The translations under genes and the position numbers were made by a program. The notes under the pieces were generated by a model. It made no database searches, was not told the DNA's origin, and saw nothing but the letters and a program-made list of their open reading frames with translations. A stretch of 47,268 nt of DNA from assembly GCA_028720145.1 (NCBI GenBank), contig JAQYLJ010000055.1:1-47268 (forward strand), in the 5' to 3' direction. Positions 31,837 through 40,284 of the stretch are shown one piece after another (positions within the stretch are counted from its first letter, which is position 1; every line of letters starts with the position of its first letter). Origin of the DNA: Clostridia bacterium (lineage in GTDB: Bacteria; Bacillota; Clostridia; Oscillospirales; CAG-272).

Positions 31837-33529
31837 CTCCGACACTCCCTTCTGTTTTTGTCATCATGAGTCCGATTTTCTCTTTTTCGGCGGTTCTGCC
31901 GTCCACAATGCCGGAGACCTTCCCTCCGCACATGACAAGAATCCTGTCACAAAGAGCAATCAAGACATCCAAATCCTCTCCCACAAAGATGACGGCGGCG
32001 CCGTTCTCTTTCTGTTCATTCAAGAGGTTATAAATCATATAAGAAGAATTGATATCCAGTCCGCGCACGGGATATGCCGCCATCAGAACCTTCGGTGCCG
32101 CGGCAATCTCACGACCGACCAGCACCTTCTGCACATTACCGCCCGAGAGCCGTCGGACGGGCGTATGAGCGGACGGGGTCACGACCTGCAAATCATGGAT
32201 GATTTTGTCGGCGAGCGCACCGGGCTTGGTGCGGTCGACAAAGATGGATTTTCCCTTTCGATAACTGCGGAGCATCATATTATCCACGATATCCATATTG
32301 CCGACGAGCCCCATGCCGAGACGGTCCTCGGGGACAAAAGACAGCCGAATGCCGAGTTCCCGAATTTGCAGAGGTGTTTTATCTTTGAGGTCGACAATCT
32401 CGTCTTCTTTAAAAAGTACCTTCCCGTCATTGACCAGTTCTCTGATTTCCTTATCCGTCATCCCGGAGAAGTCGACCGTCTGCCCGTCCTCGTAGCGGAA
32501 GGCACCCTCTGCGGCAAGCTGTTTGACCCGATGCAAATCCTTATGGAAAAAGGTGACGGGTTGATCTTTTTTCGGATTGCGGAAAATTAAGTCCCCGCTC
32601 TCCAAATGTTGAAGCCCCGCAATCGCTTCAAGCAGTTCCTTCTGCCCGCTCCCGGCAATTCCGGCAATCCCGAGAATCTCCCCGCTCCGCGCGGTGAACG
32701 AAACATTGTCGAGGACCTGCGTCCCTTCATGGTTTTTCAGGTTCAGTCCCGTGATGGTCAGGCGGTCCTGCGGATTCTTCGGCTCACTCCGTTCAATGTT
32801 GAGAACCACCTTTTTCCCGACCATCTTTTCGGTCAGTTCGGATTCGGTGGTCTTCGCCGTTTCCACCGTCGCGATATGCTCCCCTTTGCGGAGAACCGCC
32901 ACGCGGTCGGAAATCGCCATGACCTCATGCAATTTGTGCGTGATGATGATGATGGATTTCCCGTCCTCGCGCATACGGTGCAACACGGCGAACAGTTTTT
33001 CGATTTCCTGCGGCGTCAGAACCGCCGTCGGCTCATCGAGAATCAGTATATCTGCACCGCGGTAAAGAACTTTCAGAATCTCCACGGTCTGTTTCTCCGA
33101 AACAGCCATGTCGTAAATCTTCTTTCGCGGGTCAATTTCAAAACCATATTTTTCTGTGATTTCCGCAACTTTTTTCTCGGTTTCCGCGAGATTGAAGCGG
33201 GAACCTTCTTGCACGCCGAGTACAATGTTCTCGGCAGCGGTAAAGACATCCACCAGTTTGAAATGCTGGTGAATCATACCGATTTTGTATTGAAACGCAT
33301 CTTTGGGAGAGTGGATGGCGACTTCTTTCCCGTCCACAAAAATCTGTCCCTCGTCCGGATAATAAATACCGGCAATCATGTTCATCAGAGTCGTCTTGCC
33401 GCTTCCGTTCTCTCCGAGAAGCGCAAGGATTTCCCCGTGGCGTACATTCAGGTCTACATTCCGAACCGCCTGAATACTGCCAAACCGCTTGGAGATATTC
33501 TTTAGCTCCAAAGCAATTTTATCCGACAT
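31826..33529 (-). CDS. Nucleoside ABC transporter ATPase (YufO-like, duplicated)
   Basis: A 567-residue protein with two fused ABC domains. The first has Walker A GENGSGKTTLMN, Q-loop MIHQHFKLVDVFT and LDEPTAVLTPQE. The second has a degenerate Walker A, GIAGSGQKELLEAIAGL, and the signature RRLSGGNVQKVLVGRE, as is usual for the sugar/nucleoside-type importers. Between the domains, in residues about 300-360, there is an extra stretch (DLIFRNPKKDQPVTFF and EGAFRYEDGQTV) longer than in typical homologues. It powers the two downstream permeases. CGGAGG precedes the ATG. Confidence 0.93.
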   Translation of the reverse strand: MSDKIALELKNISKRFGSIQAVRNVDLNVRHGEILALLGENGSGKTTLMNMIAGIYYPDEGQIFVDGKEVAIHSPKDAFQYKIGMIHQHFKLVDVFTAAENIVLGVQEGSRFNLAETEKKVAEITEKYGFEIDPRKKIYDMAVSEKQTVEILKVLYRGADILILDEPTAVLTPQEIEKLFAVLHRMREDGKSIIIITHKLHEVMAISDRVAVLRKGEHIATVETAKTTESELTEKMVGKKVVLNIERSEPKNPQDRLTITGLNLKNHEGTQVLDNVSFTARSGEILGIAGIAGSGQKELLEAIAGLQHLESGDLIFRNPKKDQPVTFFHKDLHRVKQLAAEGAFRYEDGQTVDFSGMTDKEIRELVNDGKVLFKEDEIVDLKDKTPLQIRELGIRLSFVPEDRLGMGLVGNMDIVDNMMLRSYRKGKSIFVDRTKPGALADKIIHDLQVVTPSAHTPVRRLSGGNVQKVLVGREIAAAPKVLMAAYPVRGLDINSSYMIYNLLNEQKENGAAVIFVGEDLDVLIALCDRILVMCGGKVSGIVDGRTAEKEKIGLMMTKTEGSVGDGR

Positions 33530-33556
33530 AAAAACCTCCGAATAATGAAAAGAGGT

Positions 33557-33615
33557 GCCTTGAGAACACCGAGAGTCCCGGTGTTCCCAAGGCCGCGGGA
33601 AAGAACTCTTTCCCG
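33557..33615 (-). other. Two stable hairpins between the lipoprotein and ATPase genes
   Basis: CGGGAAAG/CTTTCCCG (33596-33615) is followed on the minus strand by a long stem GCCTTG-GAACACCG/CGGTGTTC-CAAGGC (33557-33593) with one internal mismatch. Such stems commonly protect the 3' end of a binding-protein mRNA so that it is made in excess over the membrane parts. There is only a weak T-run (CTCTTTTC). Confidence 0.65.
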
Positions 33616-33627
33616 AATACTATAAAA

Positions 33628-34911
33628 TCAGAACATTTCGTTCAGGAAGGTGATCCCGTCGATCTTGATATCGAAGTAAGGAGCCGAACGGAAGCTAACG
33701 GCGTTGGACTCATCGAAGTAACCGTCGTGAATCACATTGGTTTCGCCGGTGAAGTCACCGTCCACATCCGCAAGATAGGAGGTCAGGTGCTCGCCGTTCA
33801 GAGTCCACTTGGAAGTGTCGAACACATGGAGCGTGCCGTTCTTGAACCCTTCGATGGCTTCTCTGATCTTCGCTTCGGTCCCTTCGGCAATGACATCGAG
33901 GTTCAGCCCGGAAAGGACAACGGAGTTCGTTGCAATCGTGCCGCACCAGTCGGTCGCGATTGCTTCGCCCTTGCAGAACTGCTCGATGATGTACTGGAAG
34001 TAAGGAGCCCAGTTGATAGCGGAGGAAATGAGGAAGGTGTTTTCCCCTGCGGAATAGGTGCTGCCGTTGTAGGAGACATTGGGAACCCCTGCCTGCTCGC
34101 AAGCGGTAGGAGCACCGAGGGAGTCGGCGTGCTGGCTGATGAGGACGCACTTGTCGTTGGTGATCAGCGCGCTTGCGGCTTCCTGCTCTTTGCCCTGATC
34201 ATACCAAGAACCGGTGAAACGAACCTTCATGGTAACGGATTCGCAAACCGAACGAGCGCCGAGGAAGAAGGCGGTGAGACCGGAGACCACTTCCGCATAG
34301 GTGAAGGCGCCGACATAACCGATGATCGCCTGATCGGCGGTAATCTCGCCCTTGTTGATCATCTCGTTGAGCTTCATGCCTGCGGCGATACCCGCGCAGT
34401 ATCTGCCTTCATAGATGGACGCAAATGCGTTGTGCAGGTTTGCAATGCCGGCAGTCTTTGCGGAAGTACCGGTCGCATGGCAGAACTGAACCTGGGGATA
34501 ATCGACAGCTACTTTTTTGAGGAACTGCTCATGACCGAAGCTGTCGGCGAACACAATGTTGCACCCCTTGTTGCCCGCAAGGTCTCTTGCAGCGGCTTCG
34601 CAGGTGTCATCTTCACCGATGCCGGTCTTGATGAAGTAATTGTCGCTAGAAATGCCGAGTGCAGTCACAACCTGTTTGAAAGCATCGATAAAGTTCTTAT
34701 CGTAGGTGGAGTTCTCGTCGTGCAGGCAGATGAGACCGATTTTGAAATCAGCGGGAATGGTCACGCCCTCTGTCTTGGTGATTGTTTTTCTCGGAAGGAG
34801 CTCCGCACCTTCGCCGAGTTTCTCGTCGTCTTTTCCGCAAGAAGCGAGGGTGGCAATCATCGTTGCACACATCACTACTGCCAAGACAAGCGCCAGAATT
34901 TTCTTTGCCAT
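33628..34911 (-). CDS. BMP-family purine nucleoside-binding lipoprotein
   Basis: A 427-residue extracellular binding protein of the Bmp/PnrA family. A lipoprotein signal peptide ends in LASC (Cys about residue 25), so the mature protein is lipid-anchored. FKIGLICLHDENSTYDKNF, NIVFADSFGHEQF, FCHATGTSAKTAGIAN and VGAFTYAEVVSGLTAFFLG follow the family layout. The ATG at 34911 is preferred: the TTG at 34926 is part of the ribosome site itself. It delivers ligand, probably a purine nucleoside, to the two permeases downstream. Purine relevance is strengthened by xpt upstream. Confidence 0.93.
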   Translation of the reverse strand: MAKKILALVLAVVMCATMIATLASCGKDDEKLGEGAELLPRKTITKTEGVTIPADFKIGLICLHDENSTYDKNFIDAFKQVVTALGISSDNYFIKTGIGEDDTCEAAARDLAGNKGCNIVFADSFGHEQFLKKVAVDYPQVQFCHATGTSAKTAGIANLHNAFASIYEGRYCAGIAAGMKLNEMINKGEITADQAIIGYVGAFTYAEVVSGLTAFFLGARSVCESVTMKVRFTGSWYDQGKEQEAASALITNDKCVLISQHADSLGAPTACEQAGVPNVSYNGSTYSAGENTFLISSAINWAPYFQYIIEQFCKGEAIATDWCGTIATNSVVLSGLNLDVIAEGTEAKIREAIEGFKNGTLHVFDTSKWTLNGEHLTSYLADVDGDFTGETNVIHDGYFDESNAVSFRSAPYFDIKIDGITFLNEMF

Positions 34912-34990
34912 GTCTTTTTCCTCCAAAAAAATTTGTCTTATTTTTACCGGGCGATGCCCAAAGTAACAAAAGAAAACGGGGTGGCGGCGC

Positions 34991-35566
34991 TCACGCGTGG
35001 GTGAAAGTCAGACTGTCGTCCGTCATGCTTTCCACCATGGCGAGAGATTCTACCCGCAGCCCCTCGGCGCGGAGCTCGTCCCCGCCGCCCTGGAACTTTT
35101 TCTCGATAGCGACCGCACAACCGACAAGGGTCGCGCCCGCGTCCGAAATCATCTTCTTCATCCCGCGAATCGCGTTCCCGCAGGCGAGGAAGTCGTCTAC
35201 AATGAGAATGCGGTCGGTGGCGTGAAGATACTCTTTCGCCACTGCCGCCGTATAGGTATTCTGATGCGTAAAGGATGCGATTTCCGCCGAGTACACTTCC
35301 TTCGACTGGTTCGAGGATGCGTGCTTCTTGACAATGACGGCGGGGACGCCGAGAGAGAGCGCGGCGAGCGTCGCGATGGCAATCCCGGACGCTTCCAGCG
35401 TCATGACCTTCGTCACATTGTCGGAACGAAAAAGGCGTGCAATCTCCTCTCCGACTTCGCGGAGAAACTGCACGTCGAGTTGTTGGTTCAAAAAACTGCC
35501 TACTTTGAGAATACCGCCGGGCAGAACGGTGCCTTCGGAGAGGATCTTATCTTCTAATGCTTTCAT
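34991..35566 (-). CDS. xpt: Xanthine phosphoribosyltransferase
   Basis: A 191-residue purine phosphoribosyltransferase that makes XMP from xanthine and PRPP. MKALEDKIL at the start, SFLNQQLDV, TLEASGIAIAT and the PRPP loop ILIVDDFLACGNA fit Xpt of Firmicutes. It lies 79 bases upstream of the BMP lipoprotein gene on the same strand, so salvage and uptake are probably co-regulated. In many Firmicutes xpt is under a guanine riboswitch; none could be recognised in the leader here. Confidence 0.94.
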   Translation of the reverse strand: MKALEDKILSEGTVLPGGILKVGSFLNQQLDVQFLREVGEEIARLFRSDNVTKVMTLEASGIAIATLAALSLGVPAVIVKKHASSNQSKEVYSAEIASFTHQNTYTAAVAKEYLHATDRILIVDDFLACGNAIRGMKKMISDAGATLVGCAVAIEKKFQGGGDELRAEGLRVESLAMVESMTDDSLTFTHA

Positions 35567-35741
35567 GGGGCGGCTCCCTTTCTTTTTTACTAGCGAGGCG
35601 GTTTGAAAAAGAAAAAAGGCGAAAAAGCGTCAGAGTCCGTTTCTTCACCATTCCGCTTCGTCTAAAAAAGACCTGCGATTCGCACCTGCCTCCCAAACGG
35701 GCGCCGATGCGGTACCGTCCTTTTCTACGAAGGAATCAACT
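35567..35741 (-). other. Long xpt leader of unknown structure
   Basis: This stretch lies between the probable transcription start and xpt. It holds a TGCGATTCGCA palindrome (plus-strand sense) next to a six-T tract on the minus strand, and a GGTACCGC segment. The conserved core of purine riboswitches was looked for and not found. A T-box is unlikely because the leader is too short before GGTACCGC. Confidence 0.35.
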
Positions 35742-35747
35742 GCCTTT

Positions 35748-35776
35748 ATTGTACCCGATACCGACGAGGAAATCAA
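35748..35776 (-). promoter_or_regulatory. Promoter of the xpt operon
   Basis: On the minus strand TTGATT (35776-35771), 17 bases, TACAAT (35753-35748). It gives a leader of about 175 bases before xpt. Confidence 0.65.
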
Positions 35777-35910
35777 CTGTGATTCCCGACAAAAAACGAT
35801 TTGGCTTTTCGCGGGTTTTGTCCGCTTTTACCAAAATTGACCCCTTTCTCGCAAAAAATGCAAAAGTTGCTTTTTTCTTGCGTGCGCTCGTATGGAATCA
35901 CATTGTCCCC

Positions 35911-36018
35911 GAAGGCAACTTCATTTACAGCATAGCCGTAACATGGTTCATTTGTACCGCACGGACGGCGATGATGTTATCCTTTGGATAAATGATGTTG
36001 TGCCTTACGGAATAAATG
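35911..36018. repeat. Degenerate hairpin array with ATGATGTT linkers
   Basis: TTATCC-TTT-GGATAA (35977-35991) is a 6-bp hairpin flanked by ATGATGTT at 35971-35978 and 35992-35999. A second, decayed hairpin (TTGTGCC-TTA-CGG) follows. To the left the approximately complementary linkers AACTTCATTT (35917) and GTTCATTTG (35946) occur. Layout matches the arrays at 38.5 and 46.6 kb. It does not encode protein. Confidence 0.55.
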
Positions 36019-36049
36019 AAAAAATCCAAGTCTTTCAACTTGGATTTTT
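36019..36049 (-). terminator. Terminator after tRNA-Trp
   Basis: AAAAATCCAAG pairs with CTTGGATTTTT and is followed on the minus strand by more T. It begins at the encoded CCA end. Confidence 0.75.
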
Positions 36050-36124
36050 GGCAGGGGCGCTAGGACTCGAACCCAGGACCAACGGTTTTGGAGACCGCGA
36101 TTCTACCAACTGAACTACACCCCT
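36049..36124 (-). tRNA. tRNA-Trp (CCA anticodon)
   Basis: A 76-base tRNA. AGGGGTG pairs with CGCCCCT (one G-U) in the acceptor stem. The anticodon arm GCGGT-CTCCAAA-ACCG(T) gives anticodon CCA for UGG. The T arm contains GGTTCGAGTCC. Discriminator G and CCA are encoded. It has its own strong promoter and terminator and is not in a tRNA cluster. Confidence 0.96.
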
Positions 36125-36142
36125 ATATGTTTTGCGAGGGGT

Positions 36143-36171
36143 ATTATAGCATATCTTTTCCCTCTTGACAA
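36143..36171 (-). promoter_or_regulatory. SigA promoter of tRNA-Trp
   Basis: On the minus strand TTGTCA (36171-36166), 17 bases, TATAAT (36148-36143), about 18 bases before the mature 5' end. Confidence 0.8.
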
Positions 36172-36262
36172 GGGGTTTTTGAAATTTCGCTGTTCTGCAC
36201 GCGATGAAATCCGCGCTAAGCCGAGAGACGACAGACGATTTTTCCATATGTCACAGATTTCA

Positions 36263-36291
36263 TTGAATTTATATAAGAATCATGATAGAAT
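36263..36291 (+). promoter_or_regulatory. Promoter of the choloylglycine hydrolase-like gene
   Basis: TTGAAT, 17 bases, TAGAAT, 78 bases before the start codon. Confidence 0.6.
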
Positions 36292-36369
36292 CATCATGTG
36301 CGACGGCGTGGGAATAATAGAGACAAGCAATCACCAATACAAATGTGCATCAAAGACGGAGAATAAACC

Positions 36370-37344
36370 ATGTGTACTGCGGCAAGTTATAAAACAAAAG
36401 ATTTCTATTTCGGAAGAACCCTCGATTATGAGTTTTCCTACGGGGACGAGGTCACGGTCACGCCGCGGCGCTATCCGCTCGCGTTCCGCTGTGGGAAAAC
36501 GCTCGACGAGCACTATGCCATGATTGGCATGGCGCATGTGGTCTCGGATTATCCCCTCTACTATGACGCAGTCAACGAAAAGGGGCTCTGCATCGCGGGG
36601 CTGAATTTTGTGGGGAACACGTACTATCGGCAAGCCGTCGCGGACAAGGACAATATCGCACAGTTTGAGCTGATCCCGTGGCTCCTCGGACAATGCGCGA
36701 CGGTGGGAGAAGCGCGGGCGCTGCTCGCGGAAATCAATATCACCGACACCCCCTTTTCAGAGAAACTGCCCGTGGCGCAACTGCATTGGATGATCTCCGA
36801 CCGCAACGAGTCGATTACGGTAGAATCGGTGCGCGAGGGGTTACGGGTCTACCCGAACCCTGTGGGGGTGCTGACAAACAATCCCCCCTTTGACGCGCAA
36901 CTGTTCGCGCTGAACAACTATATGCACCTGTCCCCGAAAACCCCGCAAAATCTGTTTTCGGCAGAACTGCCCCTGCACGCATACAGCCGCGGCATGGGCG
37001 CGCTCGGGCTCCCCGGGGATCTCTCGTCGCAGTCGCGGTTTATCCGCGTGGCGTTCGTGAAAATGCACGCAAAATCGGGCGAGAGTGAAGAGGAGAGCGT
37101 CAGTCAGTTCTTCCATATTCTCGGCTCAGTCGACCAACAGCGCGGGTGCTGTGATGTGGGGGACGAAAAATACGAAATCACCCTATACACTTCCTGCTGT
37201 AACGCCGACAAAGGCATCTATTACTACACGACTTACGACAATCACCAAATCACCGCGGTCGACCTGCATCGCGCCGAGCCGGACGGCGCGCGCCTCGTGC
37301 GCTATCCGCTGATTACAGGAGAGCAGATTCGGCGTCAGAACTGA
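36370..37344 (+). CDS. Choloylglycine hydrolase family, bile salt hydrolase-like
   Basis: A 324-residue N-terminal nucleophile hydrolase of the bile salt hydrolase/penicillin V acylase family. Cys2 would be exposed by removal of Met1 and act as nucleophile. Arg16 and Asp19 in FGRTLDYE, Asn79 in GLNFVGN, the Asn pair in GVLTNNPPFD and the Arg in SRFIRVAF match the known catalytic and binding residues. The wording CTAASYKTKDFYFGRTLDYE is close to bile salt hydrolases of gut Firmicutes. It acts in the cytosol, having no signal peptide. ACGGAGAA precedes the ATG. Penicillin V or acyl-homoserine-lactone cleavage remains possible; substrate preference cannot be settled by eye. It is followed by the M14-like gene on the same strand. 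Confidence 0.92.
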   Translation: MCTAASYKTKDFYFGRTLDYEFSYGDEVTVTPRRYPLAFRCGKTLDEHYAMIGMAHVVSDYPLYYDAVNEKGLCIAGLNFVGNTYYRQAVADKDNIAQFELIPWLLGQCATVGEARALLAEINITDTPFSEKLPVAQLHWMISDRNESITVESVREGLRVYPNPVGVLTNNPPFDAQLFALNNYMHLSPKTPQNLFSAELPLHAYSRGMGALGLPGDLSSQSRFIRVAFVKMHAKSGESEEESVSQFFHILGSVDQQRGCCDVGDEKYEITLYTSCCNADKGIYYYTTYDNHQITAVDLHRAEPDGARLVRYPLITGEQIRRQN

Positions 37345-37364
37345 CCCGCGGGAAAAACCGCGGG
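37345..37364 (+). other. GC hairpin between the hydrolase and peptidase genes
   Basis: CCCGCGG and CCGCGGG pair around a short A-rich loop just after the hydrolase stop. There is no T-run, so it more likely limits or protects the mRNA than ends it. Confidence 0.4.
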
Positions 37365-37409
37365 AATCAACCATATTACCATCGTATTTCGGAAAAGAAG
37401 GGGCATGAG

Positions 37410-38459
37410 ATGCGGATTCACGAGGACTTTACGGGCGGCAATATCGTCGTCAAAGAGCAGGTCGGCTCGACCGTTGTGCTCGACAACGAACTGCGCGACA
37501 CGGTGGGCGACTGGTTCTACTGGGCGTTCTGCATCGAGGGCGCGCAAGGGGCCACACTGACCTTTCGCTTTCCCGAGAACCGTCTCGGGTACTCGGGTCC
37601 CGCCGTCAGCCACGACCTCAAAGAGTGGCATTGGCTGGGTGCGGGGGAAGAAAACAGTTTCACCTATCGGTTCGCCGAGGACGAGACAAAGGTCTACTTC
37701 GCGCACCATCTTCTCTACCACCCCGACCGCTTTTTCGCTTTCGCGCAAGAAAATGCTCTTGCGGTATCCGAACTCTGCAAAAGCAGACGGGGGCGCAGCG
37801 TCCCCTGCGTGCATCTCGGGGACGGCGACCGAAGCATCATTTTGACCGCGCGGCATCACGCCTGTGAATCGACGGGCGATTATGTCTTGGAGGGTGTGCT
37901 CAAAGAGTTGACCGCCGCGCCCATCGCACATACGCACATTCTCGCTGTCCCCTTTGTCGATTACGACGGTGTCGTGGACGGGGACCAAGGCAAAGGACGC
38001 GCGCCGCACGATCATAACCGCGATTACGACCCCGACAGCACGCCTCTTTATCCCGAGGTCGCCGCCATTCGTACATATGCCGCGCACAACGGGTGCCACT
38101 ACGGGTTCGACTTCCACTCCCCGTGGCACAAGGGCGGAGAGAACGACCGCGTCTTCATTGTCCGCAACAGCATCGAAAAGCAGGCACGTTTTGACCGCTT
38201 CTCTGCTCTACTGGAACGCGCGTTGACCCCGAACGCCATGCACTATTCCTCCGCGGACGACCGTCTGCCCATGACGGGCTGGAATCAGCCCAAGCCCACT
38301 TTCGGCTATTCCATGATGGATCGCCCCGAATGCGACCTCGCGTTCACGCTGGAAAGCACCTACTTCGGAACCGCCGAGAATCCCGTCACCTGCGAGAGAC
38401 TGGTCGCGCTCGGCGTCTGTTTCGCGAAAGCCCTGAAATCCTATCTCGGGGAAAACTGA
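37410..38459 (+). CDS. M14-type zinc carboxypeptidase-like protein
   Basis: A 349-residue protein. Residues 1-120 resemble the beta-rich N-terminal domain of cytosolic carboxypeptidases (GDWFYWAFCIEGAQG, LTFRF). The catalytic domain has TARHHACESTGDYVLEG with an H-x2-E zinc pair near residue 144, PHDHNRDYDP with the substrate Arg near 198, DFHSPWHKG with the third zinc ligand near 232 and FTLESTYFGT with the probable catalytic Glu near 318. All key residues seem present. No signal peptide is seen, so it acts inside the cell or is released by lysis. AAGGGG precedes the ATG. It lies 65 bases after the hydrolase gene and may be co-transcribed. Substrate unknown. Confidence 0.82.
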   Translation: MRIHEDFTGGNIVVKEQVGSTVVLDNELRDTVGDWFYWAFCIEGAQGATLTFRFPENRLGYSGPAVSHDLKEWHWLGAGEENSFTYRFAEDETKVYFAHHLLYHPDRFFAFAQENALAVSELCKSRRGRSVPCVHLGDGDRSIILTARHHACESTGDYVLEGVLKELTAAPIAHTHILAVPFVDYDGVVDGDQGKGRAPHDHNRDYDPDSTPLYPEVAAIRTYAAHNGCHYGFDFHSPWHKGGENDRVFIVRNSIEKQARFDRFSALLERALTPNAMHYSSADDRLPMTGWNQPKPTFGYSMMDRPECDLAFTLESTYFGTAENPVTCERLVALGVCFAKALKSYLGEN

Positions 38460-38504
38460 CCGAGCTCGTTCCTGTTCCCTCTCCCATGAAAACAAAACGA
38501 AAGA

Positions 38505-38723
38505 GCCGCCCGTTAGCGGCGTAGCGATAGGGATTATCGCTACGCCAACTATATTTGCCTTACGGCAAGTGATATGCCTGCGGCGTGGTATTTTTCCTTA
38601 AGCAAAGTGATATTTCTCTCTTCGAGAGAAGTTAAGGCAAATATAATATAACTTCGGCTGAAAGCCGAAATATAACGCAAGCCCCTTGCATATCACTTTT
38701 AGCCGTTAGGCTAAAAATATAAC
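38505..38723. repeat. Array of short hairpins with constant linkers
   Basis: At least seven short dyads lie head to tail: a 12-bp perfect stem (38518-38546), TTGCC/GGCAA (38555-38568), GCC/GGC (38576-38584), TTCTCTC/GAGAGAA (38614-38630), TTCGGC/GCCGAA (38653-38669), GCAAG/CTTGC (38677-38689) and TTTTAGCC/GGCTAAAA (38697-38716). AAGTGATAT recurs as linker on the left (38567, 38605) and its complement ATATCACTT on the right (38690). AATATAAC recurs at 38645, 38669 and 38716. There is no open frame. It lies downstream of two convergent transcription units. Confidence 0.75.
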
Positions 38724-38747
38724 TTAACTCTAAAATCTTTTGTGGAT

Positions 38748-38792
38748 AAGAAAAGCACACTACATTTCGCATTTGGTGAAGAATAGTGTGCT
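38748..38792 (-). terminator. Probable terminator of mtaB-glyS
   Basis: AGCACACTA (38754-38762) pairs with TAGTGTGCT (38784-38792). On the minus strand the stem is followed by TTTCTTA. It lies about 90 bases after the glyS stop. Confidence 0.55.
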
Positions 38793-38883
38793 ATACTTTT
38801 ATTTCCGACTTAAAATCCCTATGGAAACTGCGCTTTTAGGCGGCTCTGCTTTTTTCGCCGGGGAAAAACCGAGCGAGGGTGCA

Positions 38884-40284
38884 TCAATAGGCGATCTTGC
38901 TCTCGATATACGCCTTGACCTCGGAGAGGGGCATACGCACCTGCTCCATGGTGTCGCGGTCACGCACGGTGACGCAGCCGTCTTTCTCTTTGGTGTCGAA
39001 ATCGTAGGTCACGCAGAAAGGCGTACCGATCTCGTCCTGACGACGGTAGCGTTTCCCGATGGAACCGGTGTAGTCGAACTCGCAGTTCATGGTCTTGACG
39101 AGTTCCTGATACAGCGGGAGGGCATCGTCCGCGAGTTTCTTGGAGAGCGGGAGCACCGCGCACTTGACGGGCGCGATGGCGGGGTGGAAGCGAAGCACCA
39201 CGCGGGTATCTCCCTCGGCAATCTCCTCCTCGTCATACGCGTCGGTCAACAGCGCGAGCACACTGCGCTCGACACCGAGACTGGGCTCGATGACATAGGG
39301 GATATACTTCTCGTTGGTCTCGGGGTCGAAGTATTCCATCGACTGTCCGGAGACCTTCTGATGCTGGGTGAGGTCATAGTCGGTGCGGTCTGCCACGCCC
39401 CAGAGTTCGCCCCATCCGAACGGGAAAAGGAACTCGAAGTCGGTCGTCGCCTTGGAATAGAAGCAGAGTTCCTCGGGCGAGTGGTCGCGGAGCCGCAGAT
39501 TCTCTTCACGAATCCCGATGCCGAGTAGGAAGTCGCGGCAGAACGCGCGCCAGTATTGGAACCACTCAAGGTCGGTGCCGGGTTTGCAGAAAAATTCGAG
39601 TTCCATCTGCTCGAACTCGCGCACACGGAAGATGAAGTTGCCGGGGGTAATCTCGTTACGGAACGACTTTCCGATCTGTCCGATGCCGAACGGCACCTTT
39701 TTCCGCGCGCTGCGCTGAACATTCAGGAAGTTGGTGAAAATCCCCTGTGCGGTCTCGGGGCGGAGATAGACCGTGTTCTTCGCGTCCTCGGTCACGCCCT
39801 GGAAGGTCTTGAACATGAGGTTAAACTGACGGATATCGGTGAAGTTGTGCTTGCCGCAGGTCGGGCAAGGAATCTTGTGCTCATCGATATACGCCTTCAT
39901 CTCCTGCTGGCTCATCGCGTCGACGGCGGTCGGCAGTTCCACTCCCTGCTCGGCGCACCAGTCCTCGATGATTTTGTCCGCGCGGAACCGCTCATGGCAT
40001 TCGCGGCAGTCCATCAAGGGGTCCGAAAACCCCGCGAGGTGTCCCGATGCCACCCAAGTCTGCGGGTTCATCAGAATCGCGGCATCAAGCCCTACATTGT
40101 ACGGGTTCTCCTGCACAAACTTCTTCCACCAAGCGCGCTTCACATTGTTCTTGAGTTCCACGCCGAGAGGGCCGAAGTCCCAGGTGTTCGCGAGCCCGCC
40201 GTAAATCTCCGAGCCGGGGAAGATGAATCCGCGTCCCTTACAGAGGGCGACGATTTTGTCCATGGTTTTTTTGGTGTTTTCCAT
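38884..40284 (-). CDS. glyS: Glycyl-tRNA synthetase, alpha2 type
   Basis: A 466-residue class II aminoacyl-tRNA synthetase charging tRNA-Gly. It is the single-chain form, not the alpha/beta form. Class II motifs are visible: [12 protein letters not shown] and WDFGPLG at the start, [30 protein letters not shown] (motif 2), [11 protein letters not shown] and [11 protein letters not shown] (motif 3). The C-terminal anticodon-binding domain carries [11 protein letters not shown] Cys-rich insertion (CRECH and CPTCGK) near 90-145 is typical of this form. GGAGAC precedes the ATG. It follows mtaB by 61 bases on the same strand. Confidence 0.96.
   Translation of the reverse strand: MENTKKTMDKIVALCKGRGFIFPGSEIYGGLANTWDFGPLGVELKNNVKRAWWKKFVQENPYNVGLDAAILMNPQTWVASGHLAGFSDPLMDCRECHERFRADKIIEDWCAEQGVELPTAVDAMSQQEMKAYIDEHKIPCPTCGKHNFTDIRQFNLMFKTFQGVTEDAKNTVYLRPETAQGIFTNFLNVQRSARKKVPFGIGQIGKSFRNEITPGNFIFRVREFEQMELEFFCKPGTDLEWFQYWRAFCRDFLLGIGIREENLRLRDHSPEELCFYSKATTDFEFLFPFGWGELWGVADRTDYDLTQHQKVSGQSMEYFDPETNEKYIPYVIEPSLGVERSVLALLTDAYDEEEIAEGDTRVVLRFHPAIAPVKCAVLPLSKKLADDALPLYQELVKTMNCEFDYTGSIGKRYRRQDEIGTPFCVTYDFDTKEKDGCVTVRDRDTMEQVRMPLSEVKAYIESKIAY

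Noticed and set aside
35700-35741. GGTACCGC as part of a T-box leader before xpt
   Set aside because: It is only about 25 bases from the probable transcript start, leaving no room for the specifier stem, and xpt is not a T-box target.
38505-38723. CRISPR array
   Set aside because: Repeated units are 8-9 bases, spacers are themselves palindromes and no cas genes are present.
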